From Misgurnus anguillicaudatus (Eukaryota; Chordata; Actinopteri; Cypriniformes; Cobitidae), in the NCBI RefSeq assembly GCF_027580225.2, contig NC_073343.2, forward strand, positions 3,311,001-3,375,000: 64,000 nucleotides of DNA. The letters are read 5' to 3'. The number at the start of each line of letters is the position of its first letter. Position 1 is the first letter of the stretch. Made by a program: the position numbers and the translations under genes. A model generated the notes under the pieces. That model was given only the letters and a program-made list of their open reading frames with translations. It was not told where the DNA came from and did not search any database. This document shows, in pieces, positions 35,589-47,646 of this stretch.

Positions 35589-36652
35589 TTAAACCCGCTC
35601 TATGCAATTCGGCGTTTTTGTCAAACAGCGACCCCTAGAGTCGCTGGAGAATACTTGCAACTGTCGTAATTTCCCACTCTAGTACTCCAAAGATAATGAC
35701 CAGGTAATGTTTCACAATTTCATACAAAAATTAGGCTACTGCATAGTCTACTAAACTACAGATGATGGTAATACGATAATAAGAAGTTTATTCCAAGTGT
35801 AAAGCTCATATAATAATAAAGTACCGCGTTTGCTAGCTTATAATGTTTTTACATGATTGCAGCTAAATCACAAGTAAACATTACAAAATGCCATGACAAA
35901 GTTAATTGTGTACGTTGCATTATCTCATAACATTGTTTGTTATAATGTCACTATACACCTCTAGGCTTATTTATGTCCTGATAATTATGTGAGATATTGA
36001 CAACTGTTGTCATGATAATCGCATGACATACTTCAAGCAAGCGCAACAACATACAACATAGACCGCAAACAAGTTTACAAATGAGAGATTTACTTACTAG
36101 TCCATCAACAAGATCGTCAGATCAGCATCCCTCCAGTGCTGTCTTTTAGCTCAAGCCAACGAGTTAAAACCTGATCGAGTGGGACTCTTGTCCGGTTCCT
36201 AACGCGGTCAGATTCTCTTTTCCTATTCACTTCCGAACGCACTTTCTTAACTTTTAATTCGTTTAGTTTCACGTCTCAAATTTGCGCGTGCAGTTGTTGT
36301 TATAGGCTTGATCGACTTCATGCAGCGCTGCAAGAACCGACAGCCGGATGACGTCAAAGTGCCGTCTCGGATCATTCTCGCGTTACTTTGACGTCATCCG
36401 GCGGTCGGTTCTTGCAGCGCCACACGACGTCGAACAAGCCTAACGCGTGTGACGTCGTTGCCGTAAAGCAAGTCGTGATTCTCGCGAGATTTGTCAGGGG
36501 CGGTTCTCTCAAGCTTGGATTGCTGGTTTTGGTAGCGGCGTCCTCCCCGAGCTTTAACAGGAGGATGATTCGCTTACTATGACTTTGTTTACCACCGAAA
36601 TAACTTTGAAGCTGTTATATTAGGGCAAAATAACTGCATAGTGTGTCTTTAA
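35589..36652. mobile_element. TTAA element with an internal GC-rich hairpin
   Basis: TTAAACCCGCTCTATGCAATTC at the left and AATAACTGCATAGTGTGTC TTTAA at the right are weak inverted repeats with TTAA borders, about 1.06 kb apart. It encloses the hairpin at 36304-36441. No coding frame recognised, and the borders are a proposal. Confidence 0.45.
36304..36441. repeat. GC-rich hairpin carrying TGACGTCA in both arms
   Basis: Left arm 36304-36360 and right arm 36385-36441 are near-perfect inverse copies (CAAGAACCGAC, GCCGGATGACGTCAAAGT / ACTTTGACGTCATCCGGC, GTCGGTTCTTG) around a 24-bp loop. Each arm holds the palindrome TGACGTCA, the full cAMP-response-element consensus. Binding is untested. Confidence 0.85.
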
Positions 36653-38047
36653 GGACCCCAAACGGTTGTTGTTGTGTAAAGGAACAGCCTAAACGCCTAA
36701 ACAGTTTCCCAGTTTCAGCTGAAAACTTTGATCTTGTATACACAGTGCCTTTTACATGACAGAGTATGAAAACAATTGAAGAAATTCTTCTGTTGAAAAA
36801 TGTTTACTTGCTTCCGACACAAGGGAAGGCAGTGAATCATCTCAAGGGGCTTTAAAAGGATTTAAAAAAATGGAAAATCAGGAAAGTGAGTCAATAGGGT
36901 CAGACATACTATTCTCTGTCTGAGGCAGTTAAGTGGCTGTGTGTTTGTATGACCCGACTCTCCTCACACATGTGAGCACCTGTGATCAAGGATTAGGGGC
37001 TTGGAGACCCAGGGGGCCTGAAAGAAATCTCACCCTTTGAGGATGTTTACGGCGTAAAGTTTAGTTAGACAGTTTTAGAGACATGCTGTTTTTCAAAGCA
37101 GATGCTCCTCTATAACCCCATCACCCCAAAGCTGTTGTTGTCATGGTTACCGAGTCTGCCACATTCTGCAAGGAGTCATGTGAAACGACACTTAGATCTG
37201 ATCACTCACAAAAGACATCTGTCATTTTAAAACGAATGTTGTGGGAACCCGACAAACATTAATGCGATGAGAATGAGCACACAGCGACCATAATTAAATA
37301 CTATAAGATTGAACACTTAAACAGTTTAACTTTCAGAGAGATGCCAAATGGCACCACCGTAATGAGCTAAAAGCCACTAGTAATTGATCTGATTGAATAT
37401 CAACCTCTCAAAAAATAAAAACCAACAAACTGCCTGCATAAATAGCCAAAATAAGTGAGTCGTGTATAAGCAACTGGGTGATTATCTCTTTTCATGAAAT
37501 GCATTAATTGTTTATTTGCATTAGAGTACAATTATCAAGACCGGTTATGTGCATTAGATTATGTCTCTAAAAGAACATGCATATTTAATAGATGCAATCA
37601 AACACACTTCTGTATAAAAGCTCCCCGACTGCAGTCTATCATTTACAGAAATAATGCGTTTATTGCACAGATCTGGTAAACACTGCAGCTTGTAATTGTT
37701 TTTCTGCATTAGGCTGAGTGATGACAGAGGATTATTCGCAGAAAAACTTGGTCATGTTGCTTTTCTCATTTTTCTTAATATCACATTTTAGACTGCTGTA
37801 GGATTGCTTGTTCATCTTCAATCTCTGTTATTTCTATTTGTGAAAAAAATTCTCATGCTTCTATGCATAAAACATAAGGCTAGACCTTGCTGAAGTCAAA
37901 TGAGATTAACATTTTGATTTATATATGTTTGGCTGTCTATTTAAAAATCTAAATTTAGCAGAGATTACCAATTAACTCCATCAAATTGTACAAGGCAGCT
38001 AAACAATTTAAAGAAGACTGAAGAACTGTACACTGTTCTTTTGTAGG
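36653..38047. other. Unassigned intronic sequence
   Basis: No exon or element borders recognised. It is repeat-poor compared with both flanks. Confidence 0.45.
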
Positions 38048-38591
38048 TACACTGTCAGAAAGAATCATCAAAAATGGTCCCAAGCTGTCTGTCACTGGGG
38101 CAGTACCCTTTAAAGGTGCAGTGTGTACATTTTTGTGGCATCACGTGGTGAGGTTGCGCATTGCAACCAACAGCTTAGTCCACTGCTCACCCCTCGCTTT
38201 TGAAACACATAGAGAAGCTACGTTAGCCACCACCGGACAAACATGTCATCGTCGGAGACAACTTAGTAAAAGAGTTGTCCGTTAAGGGCTTCTGTTGAAA
38301 CATGGCGGGACAAAATGGCGACTTCCATGTAAGGGGACCCTCGATGTATGTAGATAAAAACATCTCATTCTAAGGTAATTAAAACATAACGGTTCATAAT
38401 GAAAGGTCTTTATACACCCCTGATCATATAGTTTTGTATATTATTTTGCATTTCTGTCAAGAGATCCTTCTAAAAATCACACACTGCACCTTTAAAAAAA
38501 GTTTAAGAAGGAACTTTTTAGGTGCAAATGTGTATTTTTTTAAAGCTAGGGATGATTTTTTTGACCATCACCCTATTTTTATGACAGTGTA
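38048..38591. mobile_element. Dispersed GTACC-type MITE interrupted by a TTAA MITE
   Basis: ACACTGTCAGAAAGAATCAT at the left pairs with ATTTTTATGACAGTGT at the right. After the terminus comes CTGTCACTGGGGCAGTACCC, related to the subrepeat block of the tandem array at 6.3-8.9 kb. The element is split by 38110-38495. Confidence 0.65.
38110..38495. mobile_element. TTAA MITE family F, copy 1
   Basis: TTAAAGGTGCAGTGTGTACA to CACACTGCACCTTTAA with TTAA borders. The interior (GGTGAGGTTGCG, ACAAACATGTCATCGTCGGA, AAAATGGCGACTTC) matches 44560-44917 in the same orientation. Confidence 0.85.
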
Positions 38592-38929
38592 AAGACTATA
38601 GATTTCATAAGCAGATTTTTATGCAATATTGTGAGTAGGCGCCAAAGTAATTAAAATGATCTTGAGTCCTAACAAACAAAGATTAGGAAAGCGCACTCAT
38701 TAACACTTTGATAAGACGAACGCCGTTCTCCATTCAGCAAGCCAAGAAGCTCCACATGTCCATGCAAACAGCTGGAAATTACAAATTACACAATTAGTAT
38801 TTTTTCCTAGACTACAAAAAGCCATTTTTCTGACCTCAGAGTGATTTACAAATTTATTCTGTTTTTAAAAAGCCAATATATGCAAAAAAGAGATCAAATT
38901 CAAGCACAAATACTGTGTACTTGTACACT

Positions 38930-39080
38930 TTAAAAATGTTTGGATTGAGAGTTGCTACAACTTATAAAATGAAGTTGACTTATTTCAACTACCGTATATT
39001 TTATAAGTTATAACATCTCATCTGTAGCCAAGATAAATAACAGTAAGTTAAAATGACTTGTAAATCTTTTAAAAAGTACA
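38930..39080. mobile_element. Palindromic MITE family B, copy 2
   Basis: GCTACAACTTATAAAATGAA is mirrored by TATTTTATAAGTTATAACAT, followed by AAGATAAATAACAGTAAGTT as in the copy at 17209-17390. Confidence 0.6.
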
Positions 39081-41060
39081 GCTTTGAAGTACAGGTTGAA
39101 CTAAGTGCTCATAAGGCGGAATCTGTGAGCATTTATGGTTGGGGCGTAATCATTGTGACATCACATTGATAGGGGATCCCCAATAGCCTAGTTTTGTGTC
39201 ACTGTTGCAGTTTAAAGGAGATTATACAAAGAAAAATTGATGGATTTGTATAATAACAGGACGTTTCTGCACACACACTGGCGACTCATTTTCTGAAACA
39301 AACACATTTAAAAGTGCATTTTTTAGGTTAGGGGGGCTTTAAATGAAAACCGACATCAGTTTAAGTAAATGAGAGGGTTGATGGACACAGTGAGATTGAA
39401 GTCACTATGAATGGTGCCTTAAATCAACAATCCTCATTAATAAATGTTTTTAAGCATGAAATGCCAACTAACAATACGAGGTCCCAAAGGCACCTGTTTA
39501 AAATTGGCAAGGTGCTCCACAGTTAGACTTCTTTACTAGACTTAACTGCTTTCATCTCTCTCTCTTTTCGACACAATAACTTTAAAAGATGGATTATGGG
39601 TCTTCAGTTGCATCACACAGGATGAGGAACCCTGCATTTCGCAATGCCTTCAGAGCGTCTGCCTGAAAAAAAATCAATGGCAGAGGCAGTCGACACAATT
39701 TCTTGATTACCAGCTGTTCCGGTTTCCAGCGAGACAAAAGTCTTTGTAGGAGAAAAAGAAAACTTTCCTCTACACAAGAAAGGGAAAAAACAACAGCCAA
39801 GAAGAAAAGCCTTTCCTTACATTAAAGTGCCTCGGTCAAGCCATCAAACCTCTCAGAATTCAAGGAAAAACTGGACATCTAGTGCTTTAAACTGAAGGTT
39901 TCCCCTTTTAGCCTAATTGTTGGTACATTTGAGTGGATAATATGGGCAAGTCATTTTTACTGTCTGATGGCTACTATGACTCCCACTGTGGATCCTGAGC
40001 AATTTAGTTTCTCGAACACTTAAAACTTTTCCCCCACCAGGTCTTAAAATCACAGCAGGGCTCAAATCACATGCATTACCTCGGAAATAAAAAGAAAAGG
40101 AACAGACGTGCAGCGGCTTCACAGCATGTTGTAAACATGACTTTTCCTCTGAGAGCTGTAGTTATCTCAAATTTACCCTTAGACAAAGCAACGCTTAACA
40201 TTTTACAACCCTTCTTGTACAGCAAATTTCATCATTTAATCACTGGACAAATCCATTTATAGTAGAACTAATCAAGCTTTGCTTTACTACTTGCATACCA
40301 GATTTATCAAGCAATTTAACAAACATTGTTTCAATGCAGTGGAGAGGTGCCTTATAAGTTAAAATGGTTCTGATACAGTGAGCTGTTGTGCTCATGTGGG
40401 GTGATATGGGTTAAAATCCAGACATCTATAACATCTTCCTACTCAGTGTTGGGGAAGCTACTTTGAAACTGTAGTTAGATAAGCTACAAGCTACTTATGA
40501 GTAAAAATAGTTGAACTACAGCTAAGCTACCCATCTGAAAAAGAAGTAAGCTATACTACAAGTTAGCATTAAAAAGTAGATTTAAAAAAAAAAGACATTA
40601 TATTACACATAACTGAATGTACTTGTTAATGAAGAATGTTTTATAAAAAGTATTTGGGATTTAAAACAATTTAATGTGTACAATTATGATTTCAGTATTG
40701 TTTTAGTTTGTGAACTACACAATACGTAATATTTCTATAAAAATTGAGTTTTAAAATGGACAATGAATAGGGCTAGGCATAAAAAATTTTGATTTTTTTT
40801 TTAAATGACTAAGAAACACTTTTATTTCAGCTCTTTATAAAAATTATAATTATAAATCGTTATTAATAATTATTATAAATAAACTAAGGCATCTGCAGGC
40901 TGCATACATCATCAAGCCTGTTTTTTTTCCGATTAAGTGAGCATTACATTTGCAAGTCGTAAGCATATTATAACAATTTATGATTAACTAAAAATAAAAG
41001 TCATCTTTATAATTGTTAATATTCTGATACAAGAAAGTGTTGATGACATATGCAGCCTAA

Positions 41061-41327
41061 CTCTGGGTTCACACCAGATGCAAGATTTGCGTGAGTAGAT
41101 TACATATAAAGTCAATGCAAAGACACGATCAAACGCTTCCTCGCGAGAGGCGATGCGAATGACATGGTATTGGCGGCGCGTTTCCCGCAAAACACGCGCT
41201 ATTCGCCTCAAATGCGTCTTCGCCAAAGTTGAAAATATTCAACTCAAAAAATTCACATGACACGAAGTTAAATCCCGTGAGTAATCTAGAGCATGTAAAG
41301 CGATTTGGTGTGTACGTAGCATACCAC
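41061..41327. mobile_element. Harbinger-like MITE, train member 1
   Basis: CTCTGGGTTCACACCAGATG to GATTTGGTGTGTACGTAGC, flanked by TAA (41058-41060 and 41328-41330). Its interior (CGCGCTATTCGCCTCAAATG, GTGAGTAATCTAGAGCA) is the inverse of train member 4 at 42374-42659. Confidence 0.7.
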
Positions 41328-41330
41328 TAA

Positions 41331-41562
41331 ATCTACACGGAAAACGCGACCGTGTGTTGGTTCTTGTCACATGACCTGCAGTGTGCATGCAGCATTCTAG
41401 AAAGTTTAAATGTTTTTAACTTGATGCGGTGCGGACGCGCCTGGAAAAAAAAAGTGCGTTGCACTGCGTGCACGTCGGGATCGTGCCGCTTCCATTGTGA
41501 GCGCGCCTACATTTGAAGTAACGAACTTGAGCGTGCAAAAGACGCAAAATGTGATTCGCCCC
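41331..41562. mobile_element. Harbinger-like MITE, train member 2 (degenerate)
   Basis: The segment lies exactly between two TAA trinucleotides shared with its neighbours and has the same CpG-rich character (GATGCGGTGCGGACGCGCC, GTGCACGTCGGGATCG). Its terminal repeats are poorly preserved, so the call depends mostly on position. Confidence 0.4.
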
Positions 41563-41565
41563 TAA

Positions 41566-42370
41566 TGGTGCGTTTATACCAGACGAAAATGAAGCATCAA
41601 GCACGAGCTATGTTAAAGGTATAGTTCACCCAAAAATATAAATTCTGTCATTATTTACTCACCTTCATGTTGTTACAAACCTGTATAAATTTCTTTATTA
41701 TAATGAAGGAATATATTTTGAGAAATGTTTGTAACCAAACCGTTCGTGGACCCCAGTATTCTTTTTTTCTACTATAGAAGTGAATGGGGTCCAAAAACGG
41801 TTTGGTTACAAACATTTCTCAAAATATCTTGCTTTGTGTTCATCAGAACAAAGAAATTTATGCAGATTTATAACAACATGAGAGTGAGTAAATGATGAAC
41901 TATCCCTTGGGTGAACTATCCCTTTAAGTCAATGCAAAGACATGCTAGACATCCTGCGGCATGAATGACGTTGGCGTGAATTGAGAGTTTCGGGCATTTG
42001 ACACTTTGTTGAAACACAACTGAACTTTGGCGGATATTCACGCCGCGTTAACCAATCAAGAGCTTGTTCTATTAGTGATGTGATTATGATGTAGCAAGCA
42101 GAGGCAGAAATACTAAATAACAATGGTTAACAAAAACAATGTCGCTGTGGACATCTGGTAAGTTGTAAAACTCAACTTTACTCAATTTGATTTATATATA
42201 CACATATGGAGACTACAAGCTAGCTACAAGCTAGCTAAAGCGGGCAAATTGAGCGTATTCGCAAAATTTCACGTGCTAATAAAGTGAGTTAACGCAAAAT
42301 GTTCAAACGTCCAACTATGAGCGAATAGCACAATTTATTTGCTTCATTTGCATCTGGTATGAACGCACAG
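41566..42370. mobile_element. Harbinger-like MITE, train member 3 (copy 3 of the 1.27-kb family)
   Basis: TGGTGCGTTTATACCAGACG to CATCTGGTATGAACGCACAG, flanked by TAA (41563-41565 and 42371-42373). It shares GCATCAAGCACGAG, GTTAACCAATCAAGAGCTTG and GAGCGAATAGC with copies 1 and 2. It is enlarged by the TTAA MITE 41613-41927 and by extra sequence around 42110-42235. Confidence 0.8.
41613..41927. mobile_element. TTAA MITE (TTAAAGGGATAGTTCACCC family), copy 1
   Basis: TTAAAGGTATAGTTCACCCA to TGGGTGAACTATCCCTTTAA with TTAA borders. Long inverted arms include AATTTCTTTATT / AAAGAAATTT and TTTGAGAAATGTTTGTAACC / GGTTACAAACATTTCTCAAA. This is a hallmark cyprinid MITE. It interrupts the Harbinger-like element 41566-42370. 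Confidence 0.9.
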
Positions 42371-42373
42371 TAA

Positions 42374-42659
42374 TGATACGTACACACCAAACGAGTAGCA
42401 TCGCGTTGCTTGCTCTAGATTACTCGCAGGATTTAACTTTGTGTCAAGCGAATTTTTCGAATTTGTTGAGCTGAATATTTTCAACTTGCGCGAAGGAGCA
42501 TTTGAGGCGAATAGCGCGTCTTTTTGCGGCAATCGTGTGAACCAATTTGCGTCATTTGCATCGCCCCGCGCAAGGACGCGTCTGATCGAGTCTTTGCATT
42601 GACTTTGAATGTAATCTACCCGCGCAAATCGTTGAACTCACGTTTGGTGTGTATGCCCA
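42374..42659. mobile_element. Harbinger-like MITE, train member 4
   Basis: TGATACGTACACACCAAACG to CGTTTGGTGTGTATGCCCA, flanked by TAA; the left TAA (42371-42373) is shared with member 3 and the right one is 42660-42662. TTGCTCTAGATTACTCGCAG and TTTGAGGCGAATAGCGCG are the inverse of sequence in member 1. Confidence 0.8.
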
Positions 42660-43003
42660 TAAGAAATGCGACCTCCGGAGGCTGGAGCCTTTGGATGGAG
42701 GAACGGACGATCTCTGCAAAGATGTGTGACAGGACACCAGATGGCAGTAATGAGCAATTGGAGTTTGTGATCTAGTTAAAGAAGAAAACGCTGCTGCGCT
42801 CAGTGTTAAAAGGCATCACGGAGCCACAACAACGTAAATGTAGTCTCTAGTTGCGCTACACCACTACTTGCTGGAAAAAGTATTACTATTAACTACTATT
42901 AAAGCTATTCTATTTTAAAAGTAATTGAACTTCCATCCAGCTACAAAAAAAATTTAGTTAAGCTAGTAGTGTTGCTATTTGTAGTTAACCACTACCAACA
43001 CTG

Positions 43004-44559
43004 GTCCTACTGTATGATTTCCTGTTGTCTTGATAATCTGCTCTGAACAAAGTTGCCAACAAAAAGTGAATGATAAAATAAAAGCTTCTTTAGTTTAGTT
43101 ATTATACTGTATAAGATTTACAAGAAAATAACCATTTGGGCAAGGAATCACATTAATATAAAAGTATTTATTTTCAACAGATACTGATAAATGAACAAGG
43201 GCAAACCTTGCTGAGAAGTGGCAGGTAACACCGAAGATAATATGGATGTGATGCCCGCTAGCCACAACCAACACCACGGAAACCGACAGGTGCACTTTTC
43301 TCGAAGGCGTCTATAAATCACTGCAGAATAAATCTCATTTTAAGAGCTTTTGTATTTACAAGAGCAGATTCATCCATTACCGTCCTTATTCAAAGTATTA
43401 TTAGACCACTCTGAGATCTTGGTCGGCGAGAAAGCTGTGATTAAAAAAGCACCTTATGAAAGCGAAATACTAAATTTAGCTCTTACTATAATTTACTTGC
43501 AAAGAAAGTAACCAAATCATTCTGATCACAAAGATGGCCATGACTATTTACATAATTAATACAAAAGATACATAAATCCCAGACAGTGGCACAGGAAATG
43601 AACAAAGCGCTCTCTGTGATTGCATTTGATCATTTCAAGCCGAATAGCGTGCGCTCTGGATAACACGGTTCCTCTCAATCCATCCGAAGGTTCGGCTTGA
43701 GGGGGAGGTCACTCCAAATTAACACATTTCCCGTCTGATTTCTGTACAGACCCCCGGTTACAGAATTGCAGGGGAGGAGGTCTGACAGTCCGCAATTTTT
43801 CCTAGAACATACAATTACCATCTCCGTGAGGGGAATGCAAAGGCGCACGATGGAGTACTTTTGAAAATAATACTTCCAGACTCGCCCTCCCCAAGGTTTC
43901 CAGTAAATACAGAGGCAGAGAAAGACAAAAAATCCAATTGAAATGGCTTCGATGCGATATAGATGAGGCACCTGTGTCTTTCATCTGTGCCTGGGTTGCT
44001 CAGATAAACACTGAAGAGATTGACCGGTTTATGGAGAGTTTGTGATTCTTCATAAATCTCGGTTGACAGCATATGCTGTAAGGAAAGTGGGTCATGTAAT
44101 GAAGGTCCGGGCTGAGTGACAACCCTGTGACAGATTAAAACATGCGGCTGGACAAAATAATGCTAATTCGTGCCCTGTGGCTGCCAGCTTCCTATAATAT
44201 GTGATGAGGGGTTTTTGGCAGCAAGCGACATCACTGGAAATGCTTTGCTACGGTATTATTACCTGGAATGGCGGAGACTGGAAGCCGTTTGTTTTAGTGT
44301 CTACTGCCCACTCATTTGTTTGTGCCTAAATGTCTCAAATTTGATATAATATCAAATTACAAACCACTGGTAGACTGAAACATTAATAGAAAACGTGGAC
44401 ATCTGTTATTGCTTTAGTTAAATGTGCTTGCCTAAAACAATTCTTATTTCTAGTATTTTCAACATGTAGATAAAATATTGTGTGAACGTAATATGCTTTA
44501 AATTTAAATGTGACCCTGTCAAAAAACATTTGTCAAAGGAATATATATTTTATGTTACT
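43004..44559. other. Unassigned intronic sequence
   Basis: No exon or element borders recognised. Overlapping minus-strand frames at 43675-44072 have no domain and disagree in frame. Confidence 0.45.
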
Positions 44560-44917
44560 TTAAAGGTGCAGTGTGTACATTTTAGCGCCAACTAGTGGTG
44601 AGGTTGCGAATTGCAACTAACGGCTTAGTCCTCTGCTCACCCCTTGCTTTTAAAACACATAGAGAAGCTACGATAGCCGCCACCAGACAAACATGTCATC
44701 GTCGGAGACAACTTAGTAAAAAAATTGCAGCACAAAATGGCGACTTCACTGTAAGGGGACCCTCGGTGTATGTAGATAAAAAGGTCTCGTTCTAAGGTAA
44801 TAAACACATAAGGGTTCATTATAAAAGGTCTTTATACACCCCTGATAATATAGTTTTGTATATTATTTTGCATTTCTGTCAAGAGATCCTTCTAAAAATT
44901 ACACACTGCACCTTTAA
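44560..44917. mobile_element. TTAA MITE family F, copy 2
   Basis: TTAAAGGTGCAGTGTGTACA to TTACACACTGCACCTTTAA with TTAA borders. Same interior as 38110-38495, including ACAAACATGTCATCGTCGGA, but lacking a stretch near the middle. Confidence 0.85.
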
Positions 44918-45093
44918 GTAAAAAAATTAATTGAACAATTTCAACTTGTTTTTATAAGTTACGTCAACTTATCACAGGCCAAAACTTAAAATAGTAGGTT
45001 GAATTGTCTTTTTTTAACATCATAATGCTTTTTTACAGTGATTTAGGCACCTGTTTGTTGCTGAAAGGAAGAAATATTTGTGACCCTGCATGA

Positions 45094-45483
45094 CAGTGGC
45101 AGCCGGTGACATCTTTTTTCGAGGGCACTCGATGCGAAGTTCGTCACAACATGCATGTAGTCCGTCGTGCGTGGTTCAAAATTTAAAAATATGTGTTCTG
45201 TGCATCGAGTGAACCTATGTGCATCACTTGTCTTGTCAAAATAAGTGCCTGCTGCAGATGGGTTTATGATAAAAGAGACGCTCACGTTTGCCAGATTCTC
45301 ACATAATCTCATGCGTAATCAGAGTGTGTGTGCAGCAGGCACTTATTTTGACAAAACACAAGATGCACATGGTTCACATGACGCAACAAACACATATTTT
45401 GAAAACACGAGCAACACACATGACACTCCAAACACACATTTTGAATTTGCACCCCTCAAAAGAGCAGTCACGAGCCACCACTG
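45094..45483. mobile_element. hAT-like inverted-repeat MITE (CAGTGGC ends)
   Basis: CAGTGGCAGCCGGTGACA at the left pairs with GTCACGAGCCACCACTG at the right. Flanks CTGCATGA and TTGCATGT share TGCATG (6 of 8). Internal arms mirror: TTGTCAAAATAAGTGCCTGC at about 45232 and GCAGGCACTTATTTTGACAA at about 45334. It appears to split an older repeat with a TGTGACCCTGCA end. Confidence 0.7.
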
Positions 45484-47164
45484 TTGCATGTGAAAACCAA
45501 GCTTAAGTCATTTTTGTGATTTATGCTTTCTATATATAATCATCCTACATAATGTAAATAACTTTTTTACCCCTAATGTCCTGTAAATCAATCATATTTA
45601 AACTTCAACTTGTCTTTTGTCCACTATTGCTAATGTATAACTGGTTGAAATAATACATCATCTCATATGCAATCATTACAATACGTTAATGCAGTGCTTG
45701 TGTATAACTTAAGGTTAATGAGACGCCTAAAAAAACTAAAAGGGTTGAGAAATTCAACCCATATGAGCAAAACCCACGAGGAAGTGTCTGTTTCCTTTTA
45801 TTTATGTGGATGAGATTCCTAAACTGAACCCAAAGGATCAATGCTTTCTGATTGGAATGACCTTCGAGGGTATCTGCATTTTTTATTCTCCATCTGCGTT
45901 CACATTATGCTCCATTTCAGACATGGCTTACATTTATCTGCTTTCAACTGCTGGCCAATTTAACGCAATTTCCAGATCAAAAATACCTTGGGGGGATTGC
46001 GTTACATTCTCATCCTCGCCTGTAGCCACACCGGAGCCCTACAGCACTATCACAGGGGCAAAATAAGACTTTAATTGTAAAATGATTTGCCTTAGGCTAG
46101 AAAAGATCGACTGTGTAATACAGTTACTGCATTTTATAAAATATATGTTTGATATTGGAAAATAATTTATTGAATTATTGCATTTTTAGCGTTGTTTTTT
46201 TTAAAATCTAAATCCTGAAACACATCACATACTGTATGATGACAGCCCAGTGCAATTTCTAGAAACATGTAGTCTACGGATTTCCAATCATTCATATAGT
46301 AAAATTAAAATTTTAATGTAATACTTTGTGTACCTGTTGATTTTTTTAAATAATTAAATAATTTAAAAAATAAGAATTAAATAATCTTTTTTTTATTAAC
46401 TTTGACACTACACTACTGTATAACACTAACAGTTTTTAACATAATTTTAAATAATTGTTTTTCAATTTTTAAAAAGTATCAAATGTATAAAAAGTAAAAC
46501 ATAAATAAATATTTTTGTCCAAAAATAATATTGTTGGTTATAACTGATTAAATAATATTGTTTGTTAGCTATGTTGTATATTTTCTGAGATTTATTTACT
46601 GTTTACCTCTTTGTATGTAATGTACATTACACTTAAAAAATTTAATTGTACATAAAATCTCTTTTTAAATTGTAAACTGAATTTTTTTAGCTGCCAGATA
46701 ATGTGACATTGTTCTTAATCAGAAGTTGCTTTCACAACTTTTATTATAAATATGTTTATGTTTGCGTTGCAGCGGCAGTGTCATTCTAATAATAAAGAAT
46801 GCAATGATTTATAGAGGCGGCCAGGTGAAGGTTCAGGCTGCGTGCCTGGAGTGTTTCGATTTTCAAACAACATTAGAAGGTAATGTTAGACTCTGAAATA
46901 TTGATTCATAACTCTGCATTACGAGACATGAAAGCTGGATTCCTTTGATGAGGGTGACCATGAAAACGGAAACTCAGAACAGCCTCTTCCATGTCAAGTT
47001 CATTTAGCAAGCTGAACTTTTTACCTCGCTGACCGCATATAGAGCAAAGAAGCTGCCAATATAGATGTGCTTATGCTTAAACCAGTGCATGCAGCAAGAA
47101 ATGTGCCAGGTAAACTAAACAGCCGTTTAAGAATATAACAAAACAAATCTGAAAATGTAGTACT

Positions 47165-47445
47165 GCACCTGCACTACACCCAAAAATGAAAATCCTGTGA
47201 TCATTTTCTCATCCTTATGTTGTTTAAAATCTGTATAAATAAATTTTTTCTGATGAACAGAAAATAAGATATTTTGATAAATGATGGTAAGCACACAGTT
47301 GACGGTAGCCATTGAAATCCATCGTATTTGTTTTTCCTACTATGGAAGTCAATGCTTACCATCATTTATCAAAATATCTTATTTAGTGTAATATATAGTG
47401 TAAATATCTTATTCAGAGGATATTTTGTGTGAACTATCCCTTTAA
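47165..47445. mobile_element. TTAA MITE (TTAAAGGGATAGTTCACCC family), copy 2
   Basis: ACACCCAAAAATGAAAATCC at the left and GTGAACTATCCCTTTAA at the right; the arms mirror through ATAAGATATTTTGATAAATG and CATTTATCAAAATATCTTAT. The left terminus has decayed and its TTAA is lost. Confidence 0.75.
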
Positions 47446-47646
47446 GCAGTATTGGTATATTAGCCAGGTGTAGTTGTTTTGCGATTAGTACAGATGGTTA
47501 GTGCTAATAGGCCTTTAAATGTTAATGTAAAGATATTTTTGTGTCACGGCATTATATTAATTAGTACACATTTCCAGTTTTTCCGCTAATAGGAAAACAC
47601 AATTAGCCCTTGGAAAAACACACAGTAACCAAGATGTTTTTCCTCA

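Larger units (their letters stand above)
40444..43003. mobile_element. hAT-like element (CAGTGTTGG ends) stuffed with other MITEs
   Basis: CAGTGTTGGGGAAGCTACTT with ACTGTAGTTA at the left is mirrored by GTAGTTAACCACTACC and CCAACACTG at the right. Flanks TTCCTACT and GTCCTACT agree at 7 of 8 positions, supporting a hAT-type duplication. The parent left part is about 40444-41057 and the right part about 42660-43003; a serial insertion of Harbinger-like MITEs fills 41058-42662. Confidence 0.75.
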
